DNA from: Pseudomonadota bacterium
GTDB taxonomy: Bacteria > Pseudomonadota > Gammaproteobacteria > Burkholderiales > SG8-39
DNA length: 10,896 bases
Direction of reading: 5' to 3'
Assembly: GCA_021848555.1 (NCBI GenBank)
Contig: JAJZUN010000051.1
Span: forward strand, 1 to 10,896
Under the pieces are notes generated by a model that did not search any database, was not told the DNA's origin, and was given only the letters and a program-made list of their open reading frames with translations. Every line of letters starts with the position of its first letter. Position 1 is the first letter of the stretch. Position numbers and translations under genes: made by a program. Shown here piece after piece: positions 5,417-10,896 of this stretch.

Positions 5417-6271
5417 ATGAATACCTATTCGTTTGATACCTCAGCCGAATCCTTCGAGAAGGAAGTGCTGAAAGCGTCGGAACGCGTGCCGGTCCTGGTC
5501 GATTTCTGGGCGCCCTGGTGCGCCCCCTGCCGCGTGCTGAAACCCATACTGGAGAAGCTCGCCGGCGAGTATCAGGGGCGATTCCTGCTGGCCAAGGTCA
5601 ATTCCGACGAGCACCCGCAGTTGTCGGCGCGCTTCGGCGTGCGCGGCATCCCCAACGTCAAGGCCTTCGTCGACGGCGAACTGGCGGACGAATTCACCGG
5701 CGCGCTGCCCGAGAGCGGCGTGCGCGCCTTCATCGACCGCCTGATCCCGACGCCGGCCGAGAAGCTGCGCCGCGCGGCGCGCGCGCTCGTGATCCAGGGC
5801 GATTTCGACGAGGCCGAGCGCCATCTGCGCAATGCCCTGGCGCTGGATCCGGCCGACCATGCGGTGCGTCTGGACCTGGTCGAGTTGTTGCTGGCGAAGA
5901 ACAGCCAGGCCGAAGCGGATGAACTGTTTGCGCCGATTCCGGAGCGCGAGCGCGACGAGCGCGCGGACCGGCTGTATGCCGTGCTCGCCTTGTGGAAGAA
6001 AAGCCGGCAACTGCCGACGGTGGAGGCGCTGCAGGCCAAACTAGCCGCCGATCCGGCCGACCTGCAAGCGCTTATGGCGCTGGGCGAGCGCCTGGTGGCG
6101 GACCAGCGCTTCGAGCCCGCGCTTGCGGCCCTGCTGGAGGTGGTGCGCAAGGACCGGGGCGCCCTGCGCACCAGCGCGCGCAAGCTGATGGTCGAGGTGT
6201 TCAATCTCGCCGAGGATCAGCCTGAGCTCGTGAGCGAATATCGCAAGCTGCTTGCGGGCGCGCTGTACTAG
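5417..6271 (+). CDS. cnoX: CnoX (YbbN): thioredoxin-TPR chaperone
   Basis: 284 residues with the two-part layout of CnoX. An N-terminal thioredoxin domain (about 1-110) carries FWAPWCAPC (cysteines 35 and 38) and the cis-proline loop RGIPN (P79). It is followed by a tetratricopeptide-like helical part (about 113-284), with repeats around LVIQGDFDEAERHLRNALALDP (124-145) and similar units after it. CnoX holds proteins damaged by oxidants or heat and hands them to GroEL/ES or DnaK. The E. coli protein lacks a CxxC pair, whereas this one keeps WCAPC and could also be redox active. I chose the ATG at 5417 because GGGAG (5407-5411) lies 5 nt upstream; an ATG at 5414 and a GTG at 5405 are in frame, but the GTG would overlap this site. 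It stands alone, preceded by a heat-shock-like promoter and flanked by inverted copies of a short repeat. Confidence 0.95.
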   Translation: MNTYSFDTSAESFEKEVLKASERVPVLVDFWAPWCAPCRVLKPILEKLAGEYQGRFLLAKVNSDEHPQLSARFGVRGIPNVKAFVDGELADEFTGALPESGVRAFIDRLIPTPAEKLRRAARALVIQGDFDEAERHLRNALALDPADHAVRLDLVELLLAKNSQAEADELFAPIPERERDERADRLYAVLALWKKSRQLPTVEALQAKLAADPADLQALMALGERLVADQRFEPALAALLEVVRKDRGALRTSARKLMVEVFNLAEDQPELVSEYRKLLAGALY

Positions 6272-6280
6272 CCGGCGAGG

Positions 6281-6302
6281 CGGGGCGGCGCTGTCCCCGT
6301 TT
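6281..6302 (+). terminator. Weak candidate terminator after cnoX
   Basis: CGGGG (6281-6285) can pair with CCCCG (6295-6299) across a 9-nt loop, followed by TTT. The stem is only 5 bp and the T-run is very short, so this is at best a weak intrinsic terminator. Rho-dependent ending is as likely. Confidence 0.25.
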
Positions 6303-6315
6303 GACGGATATCATG

Positions 6316-6346
6316 GGGGCTACCTCCCCGGTTTGGTAACCTAAGT
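6316..6346 (-). repeat. ACTTAGG / GGGGAGGTAGCCCC motif, right copy, inverted
   Basis: On the + strand this reads GGGGCTACCTCCCC (6316-6329), then 10 nt, then CCTAAGT (6340-6346). On the - strand it is ACTTAGG, 10 nt, GGGGAGGTAGCCCC, matching the copy at 5289-5318 over 14 plus 7 identical bases with almost the same spacing. The pair brackets cnoX in opposite orientations. It lies in the 104-bp gap upstream of the efflux adaptor gene, so it may also sit in that operon's promoter region. Confidence 0.7.
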
Positions 6347-6375
6347 CACATACGCAGCAAGGGTCCGCCGCTAGA

Positions 6376-7449
6376 ATGACAGCTATGATTAATCGAAGCT
6401 TTTTCTATACGCGCGCCGCGTTTTCCGGCCTGGCGCTGGCGCTGGCGCTCGCGATGGCGAGCGCGGCGGCAGCCGATGCGCAGGCGCTGCGCACGGCTGC
6501 CGTGCAGTATCGCGAAGTCGAGCAGACCTATGCGGCCGAGGGCGTGGTCGAGGCGGTGAAGCAATCGACCGTGGCGGCGCAGATTTCCGGCCGCATCGTG
6601 GCGGTGAATTTCGATGTCGGCGACCGGGTCAAGAAAGGCCAGGTGATCGTGCGCATCGACCCGACCGAGGTCAATCAGGCCTATGCCGCGAGCCAGGCCC
6701 AGATCGCCCAGGCGGAGGCGACGCTGCGCAACGCCAAGTCGCAGTACGAACGCACGCAGGCCCTGGTGCAGCAGAAATTCATGAGCCCGGCGGCGATGGA
6801 CAAGGCGCAGGCCGATTTCCATGCGGCCGAGGCGCAGCTTGCCGCAGCCAAGGCGGGCGGCGGCCAGGCCGCGGCCACCCGGGCCTACGCCACCGTGACC
6901 GCGCCTTACAGCGGCGTGGTATCCGCGCGCCTGGTCGAACTGGGCGAGACGGTCGTCCCGGGCAAACCCCTCATGAGCGGTTTCGACCCGGGCGAGCTGC
7001 GCGTTACCGCGACTCTGCCGCAATACCAGCTCAATGCGGTGCGCAGGCTGACTACCGCCGGAGTCGAATTCCCGGCGCTCAACAAACGCGTTGAGGCGGC
7101 CCGGCTGACGATATTGCCCGCTGCGGATATCCAGACTCACACGACCCAGGTACGCCTGGATTTGCCGCCGGGCATGGAAGGTCTGTACCCCGGCATGTTC
7201 GCGCGCGCCTATTTCGCCGTCGGCCGGGTGAAAAAACTCCTCATACCGGCGTCCGCGGTGGCGCGGCGCAGCGAAGTGGCCGGTACTTATGTGGTGGGCG
7301 AGGCGGGCGAGATCCGCTTCCGTCAGCTGCGTCTGGGTGAGGCTGCCGGCAGCGAGGAAGTCGAAGTGCTCGCCGGCGTCGCGCCGGGTGAAAAGGTCGC
7401 GCTCGACCCGGTAGCCGCGCTGGCGGCCCTGAAGCGCGGCGGCAAATAG
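6376..7449 (+). CDS. RND efflux periplasmic adaptor (membrane fusion protein)
   Basis: 357 residues in the AcrA/MexA-type adaptor family, which links an inner-membrane RND pump to an outer-membrane channel across the periplasm. Residues 1-35 are a signal peptide with a long alanine/leucine core (about 15-33) and cleavage near ADA-QALRT. There is no lipobox cysteine, so it is not a lipoprotein. Next come the first lipoyl half (VAAQISGRIVAVNFDVGDRVKKGQ, 66-89), a helical hairpin rich in alanine and glutamine (about 99-160), the second lipoyl half (ATVTAPYSGVVSARLVELGETV, 172-193), a beta-barrel (about 203-290) and the membrane-proximal domain to the end. Two starts are possible, ATG 6376 or ATG 6385; neither has a strong ribosome binding site, and I keep the longer. 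It is followed by the pump gene after a repeat array. The cargo is unknown. Confidence 0.95.
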   Translation: MTAMINRSFFYTRAAFSGLALALALAMASAAAADAQALRTAAVQYREVEQTYAAEGVVEAVKQSTVAAQISGRIVAVNFDVGDRVKKGQVIVRIDPTEVNQAYAASQAQIAQAEATLRNAKSQYERTQALVQQKFMSPAAMDKAQADFHAAEAQLAAAKAGGGQAAATRAYATVTAPYSGVVSARLVELGETVVPGKPLMSGFDPGELRVTATLPQYQLNAVRRLTTAGVEFPALNKRVEAARLTILPAADIQTHTTQVRLDLPPGMEGLYPGMFARAYFAVGRVKKLLIPASAVARRSEVAGTYVVGEAGEIRFRQLRLGEAAGSEEVEVLAGVAPGEKVALDPVAALAALKRGGK

Positions 7450-7453
7450 CGTT

Positions 7454-7538
7454 GTTCGTGGTTCGTAGTTCGTGATTCGTACAACGAACCACGAGCCACG
7501 AGCCACGAGCCACGAACCACGAACCACGAACCACGAAT
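7454..7538. repeat. Heptanucleotide tandem repeat array with an inversion point
   Basis: Four 7-bp units of the type GTTCGTG (7454-7481: GTTCGTG, GTTCGTA, GTTCGTG, ATTCGTA) are followed, in reverse orientation, by eight units of the type CACGAAC/CACGAGC (7483-7538). Because CACGAAC is the reverse complement of GTTCGTG, the array can fold on itself in several registers. It fills nearly all of the 94 bp between the adaptor stop and the ATG of the pump gene. Heptamer arrays of this kind occur between genes in several bacterial groups; their role is not settled. Confidence 0.95.
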
Positions 7539-7543
7539 CCACC

Positions 7544-10500
7544 ATGGGCATCTCAGGACGCATCGCCAAGATTTTCCTGCACTCGCAAATGACCCCGCTG
7601 ATTGCGCTGGTCGCACTGCTGCTCGGGACCTTCGCCGTGCTGGTGACCCCGCGCGAAGAGGAGCCGCAGATCAACGTCACCATGGCGAACGTGCTGATCC
7701 CGTTCCCCGGCGCATCGGCAAAAGACGTCGAATCGCTGGTGACCACGCCCGCCGAGCAGGTGCTGTCGCGCATCACCGGCCTGGAGCACATCTATTCGGT
7801 GACCAGGCCGGGCATGGCGGTGCTCACGGTCCAGTTCAAGGTCGGCGAGGATCGCACCCAGGCGCTGGTGCGCTTGTACGACGCGATCAATTCGAACAAG
7901 GACTGGGTGTCGCCCACGCTGGGCGTGGGCGAGCCCATCATCAAGCCCATGGGCATAGACGACGTGCCCATCGTCAGCCTGACGCTGTGGACCGCCGATC
8001 CCGCGCGCGGCGCCTACCAGCTGGAGCAGGTGGCGCATGCGGCCGAGATCCAGTTGCAGCGCGTGCCCGGGGTGCGCACCGTCGCCACCTTCGGCGGCGC
8101 GCAGCGCGCCGTGCGCGTGCTGCTCGACGTCGAGCGCCTGCACGCCTGGCGTCTCACGCCGCAGGACCTGCGCAACGCCCTGATCACCGCCAATGTCGCC
8201 ATGCCCTCGGGCAGCCTGGTGGACGGGAACATGGAAACCCAGATCGAAACCGGACAGTTCCTTGCTTCAGCCGAGCAGGTGAAACGCCTAGTGATAGGCG
8301 CGGCCGGGGGTGGAACGACCGGCGGCCGGCCGATCTACCTGGAAGACGTGGCGCAGGTGAAGGACGGCCCGGAATTGCCGGCGCATTACGTCTGGTACGG
8401 CAACGGCGTCGCCGGCAGCAGCAAGGCGCAAGGAGAGTTTCCCGCAGTGACCCTCGCGATCGCCAAGAAACCGGGCGAAAACGCGGTGGATGTCGCCGCG
8501 CATTTGATCCGGCGGGTGGAGCAACTGAAGGGCAGCGTGATACCCGAGGGCGTCGAAGTCTCGCTCACCCGCAACTACGGCCAGACCGCCAACGACAAGG
8601 CGATGAAGCTGATCCAGAAACTGATATTCGCGACGCTGTCGGTGGTGGTGCTGGTGTGGATGGCGCTGGGGCGGCGCGAGGCGGCGATCGTCGGCTCCGC
8701 GGTGATCCTGACTCTCGCTGCGACGCTGTTCGCTTCCTGGGCCTGGGGCTTCACCCTCAATCGCGTGTCGCTGTTCGCGCTGATTTTTTCGATCGGCATC
8801 CTGGTCGACGACGCCATCGTGGTGGTGGAGAACATCCACCGCCGCGGCGCGCATTCCGGCCAGTCGCTGGCGGCGCTGATCCCGGACGCGGTGGACGAAG
8901 TCGGCGGCCCCACCATACTCGCGACTTTCACCGTGATCGCGGCGCTGCTGCCCATGGCCTTCGTCAGCGGGCTGATGGGCCCTTACATGAGCCCGATTCC
9001 GATCAACGCCAGCATGGGCATGCTGCTTTCGCTGGCGATCGCCTTCATCGTCACGCCCTGGCTCGCGCTGAAGCTGCTCAAGCCGCAGGGCAGCGCCCAC
9101 GGCGAGGAGCCGGAGGAGACCGGCGCGCTGCGCCTGTTCCGCCGCGTCATCGGGCCTTTCCTCGGCGGTGCGCAGGGTGGCAGGGCGCGCACCAAACTCT
9201 ATGTGGGCATACTGCTCTTGATACTCGGCGCGGTGTCGCTGGCCGGGCTGAAGCTGGTGGTGCTGAAAATGCTGCCCTTCGACAACAAGTCGGAACTGCA
9301 GGTGGTGGTGGACATGCCGACCGGAACGCCGCTGGAGCAAACCTCGGCGGTCCTGCAGGAAATGGGCACCTATCTGGCGACAGTGAAGGAGGTCACGGAC
9401 TATCAGGCCTATGCTGGCACCAGCGCGCCGATCAACTTCAACGGCCTGGTGCGGCAGTATTACCTGCGCCAGTCGCCCGAACTCGGCGATATCCAGGTGA
9501 ACCTGGTGGACAAGCACCAGCGCAGCCGCCAAAGCCATGAAATCGCGCTTGCCGTGCGGCCGCCGCTCGAGGCCATCGCCAAGCGCCATGGCGCATCGCT
9601 CAAAGTGGTCGAAGTGCCGCCCGGCCCGCCGGTGCAGGCGCCCATCGTGGCCGAAGTCTATGGCCCGGATTATCCGGGCCAGATCGCGGTGGCGAATGCG
9701 CTGCGTTCCGATTTTGCCGCGACGCCGGATATCGTCGACGTCGACGCGAGCGTCGACGAGAGTGCGCCCAAGCTGCGCCTGCGCGTCGATCAGGCCAAGG
9801 CGGCGCTGATGGGCGTGGCGCAGCGCGACATCGTCGCCGCGATTCGCATCGGCCTTGCCGGCGAGGATGTCACGCCCCTGCACGACAGCGGCGCGAAATA
9901 CGAGGTGCCGGTGAGAATCCTGCTGCCGCCGGAACAGGCGGGCAGTATCGACTCCTTGCTGCGGCTGAAAGTGCGCGCCGCCGACGGCACGCTGATCCCG
10001 CTGACCGAACTCGTGCATGCCGAGCGCGTCGCGCGCGATGCGACCGTCTATCACAAGGATCTGTTGCAGGTGGTCTACGTGGTCGGCGACATGGCCGGCA
10101 AGATCGACAGTCCGCTCTACGGCATGTTCGACATCCGCAGCCGCATCATGGGCAAGCCCCTGCCGCAGGGCGGCACGCTGGGCGAAACCTTCATATCCCA
10201 GCCGCAGGACGCCTACGCCGGCTATGCCATCAAGTGGGACGGCGAGTGGCAGATCACCTATGAGACCTTCCGCGACATGGGGCTCGCCTATGCGGTCGGC
10301 CTGGTCCTGATCTACCTGCTGGTGGTGGCACAGTTCAAGTCCTATCTGGTGCCGCTCGTCATCATGGCGCCGATCCCGCTCACCATCATCGGTGTGATGC
10401 CGGGGCATGCGCTGCTCGGCTCGCAGTTCACCGCGACATCGATGATAGGCATGATCGCGCTTGCCGGCATCATCGTGCGCAACTCCATCCTGCTGGTGGA

Positions 10501-10813
10501 TTTCATCAACCTGCAGATGGCGGGCGGGGCGGACTTCGAGCACGCGGTGATCAACGCCGGGGCGACGCGGGCCAAGCCCATCATCCTGACCGGCCTCGCA
10601 GCCATGCTCGGCGCCTTGTTCATCCTCGACGACCCGATATTCAACGGCCTTGCGATTTCGCTGATCTTCGGGATCCTGGTGTCCACGGTGCTGACGCTGG
10701 TGGTGATCCCGGTGCTGTATTACGCCGCGAACTGGAAACGCTGGCCGGCGCGCCCGGCCGCGCCGGATCCGGAGGCCGCGGACCCTGCTTTGAATTCTGA
10801 CCAACCCAATTGA
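7544..10813 (+). CDS. RND efflux pump, inner-membrane permease (AcrB superfamily)
   Basis: 1089 residues from the ATG at 7544, slightly longer than the usual 1030-1050. It has the standard plan: TM1 (about 17-35), a first periplasmic porter loop (FPGASAKDVESLVTTPAEQV, 54-73), TM2-6 (about 355-510), TM7 near 560, a second periplasmic loop, then TM8-12 near the C-terminus. The proton-relay aspartates are present as D422-D423 in GILVDDAIVVVEN (TM4). The TM10 position that is lysine in AcrB is arginine here (R979 in GIIVRNSILLVDF). The frame stays open upstream to a GTG at 7472, but those codons are the repeat array (HEPRTTNHE-like), and MGISGRIAKIFL at 7544 is the normal beginning of such proteins. 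No Shine-Dalgarno site precedes the ATG. It partners the adaptor; no outer-membrane channel gene is in the window. The substrate is unknown. Confidence 0.96.
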   Translation: MGISGRIAKIFLHSQMTPLIALVALLLGTFAVLVTPREEEPQINVTMANVLIPFPGASAKDVESLVTTPAEQVLSRITGLEHIYSVTRPGMAVLTVQFKVGEDRTQALVRLYDAINSNKDWVSPTLGVGEPIIKPMGIDDVPIVSLTLWTADPARGAYQLEQVAHAAEIQLQRVPGVRTVATFGGAQRAVRVLLDVERLHAWRLTPQDLRNALITANVAMPSGSLVDGNMETQIETGQFLASAEQVKRLVIGAAGGGTTGGRPIYLEDVAQVKDGPELPAHYVWYGNGVAGSSKAQGEFPAVTLAIAKKPGENAVDVAAHLIRRVEQLKGSVIPEGVEVSLTRNYGQTANDKAMKLIQKLIFATLSVVVLVWMALGRREAAIVGSAVILTLAATLFASWAWGFTLNRVSLFALIFSIGILVDDAIVVVENIHRRGAHSGQSLAALIPDAVDEVGGPTILATFTVIAALLPMAFVSGLMGPYMSPIPINASMGMLLSLAIAFIVTPWLALKLLKPQGSAHGEEPEETGALRLFRRVIGPFLGGAQGGRARTKLYVGILLLILGAVSLAGLKLVVLKMLPFDNKSELQVVVDMPTGTPLEQTSAVLQEMGTYLATVKEVTDYQAYAGTSAPINFNGLVRQYYLRQSPELGDIQVNLVDKHQRSRQSHEIALAVRPPLEAIAKRHGASLKVVEVPPGPPVQAPIVAEVYGPDYPGQIAVANALRSDFAATPDIVDVDASVDESAPKLRLRVDQAKAALMGVAQRDIVAAIRIGLAGEDVTPLHDSGAKYEVPVRILLPPEQAGSIDSLLRLKVRAADGTLIPLTELVHAERVARDATVYHKDLLQVVYVVGDMAGKIDSPLYGMFDIRSRIMGKPLPQGGTLGETFISQPQDAYAGYAIKWDGEWQITYETFRDMGLAYAVGLVLIYLLVVAQFKSYLVPLVIMAPIPLTIIGVMPGHALLGSQFTATSMIGMIALAGIIVRNSILLVDFINLQMAGGADFEHAVINAGATRAKPIILTGLAAMLGALFILDDPIFNGLAISLIFGILVSTVLTLVVIPVLYYAANWKRWPARPAAPDPEAADPALNSDQPN

Positions 10814-10830
10814 CCGAAAGGAGCATTACC

Positions 10831-10896
10831 ATGACTGTCAACGATCTGATCCACGTTTTTGCCGGAAGCTTCATACTGCTGTCGCTGGCGCTGGGC
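10831..10896 (+). CDS. Start of a small DUF2892 (YgaP-like) membrane protein, cut by the window end
   Basis: Twenty-two codons are visible, reading MTVNDLIHVFAGSFILLSLA and then LG. The frame starts at an ATG with AAAGGAG (10817-10823) 7 nt upstream, the best ribosome binding site on this strand, 17 bp after the pump gene stop. The N-terminus resembles the short two-helix DUF2892/YgaP-type transmembrane proteins, in which a polar stretch leads into AG-x-FILLSLALG. These proteins are often about 65-75 residues and occur beside RND or rhodanese genes. The reading is consistent with an efflux operon member of unknown role. Only the first helix is in the window, so the family call is tentative. 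Confidence 0.7.
   Translation, partial: MTVNDLIHVFAGSFILLSLALG

Noticed and set aside
5319..5417. Small upstream ORF starting at TTG 5319 whose TGA overlaps the cnoX start as ATGA
   Set aside because: It is only 32 codons from a rare start, crosses the likely cnoX promoter so would not be on that transcript, and shows no recognisable protein features.
7451..7538. CRISPR array
   Set aside because: The repeats are contiguous 7-bp units without spacers and no cas genes are present.
7472..7543. N-terminal extension of the RND pump starting at GTG 7472
   Set aside because: The 24 extra codons are just the translated heptamer array, and the normal RND N-terminus begins at the ATG at 7544. The possibility of low-level starts there is kept as a finding.
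8288..10804. Long 838-residue open frame antisense to the RND pump
   Set aside because: It mirrors the pump gene in GC-rich DNA, its product is rich in histidine, arginine and glutamine with no domain, and the opposite strand encodes a clear RND protein.

Overview
The window is GC-rich, densely coded DNA that reads like a betaproteobacterial chromosome, most plausibly Burkholderiales or a relative. The main reason is a Bug/TctC-type solute-binding protein with its typical motifs, a family greatly expanded in that group. The codon use of the neighbouring genes and the RND/DUF2892 arrangement fit this, but no rRNA or marker gene pins the taxon.

Layout. (1) 1-519: the 3' part of an unrecognised cytoplasmic protein on the + strand. 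(2) 586-2296, - strand: a two-gene unit of a secreted Bug-family binding protein followed by a ModA-like type 2 binding protein without a signal peptide. (3) 2494-3081, + strand: an unrecognised 195-residue protein transcribed divergently from the Bug gene; the roughly 200-bp gap holds candidate back-to-back promoters. (4) 3089-5044, - strand: an alkaline-phosphatase-superfamily phosphodiesterase followed by an eight- or nine-helix membrane protein with an internal duplication. (5) 5045-5416: the only long non-coding stretch. It carries a perfect 12-bp palindrome, a roughly 178-bp nested inverted-repeat element with a perfect 21-bp central stem, a GGGGAGGTAGCCCC hairpin, and a good match to a sigma-32 heat-shock promoter. 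(6) 5417-6271, + strand: CnoX (YbbN), a thioredoxin-TPR chaperone. (7) 6376-10896, + strand: an RND efflux operon of periplasmic adaptor, inner-membrane pump and the start of a small DUF2892-type membrane protein. A heptanucleotide repeat array sits between adaptor and pump.

How the parts work together. CnoX would protect unfolding or oxidised proteins, and the heat-shock-like promoter fits that job. The adaptor and pump should form a tripartite efflux machine with an outer-membrane channel that is not in the window. The Bug and ModA-like proteins are binding proteins with no transporter beside them, so they probably serve permeases encoded elsewhere or act in sensing.

No clearly new multi-gene system is visible. 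The most unusual material is the non-coding structure around cnoX and the heptamer array that occupies the leader of the pump gene.
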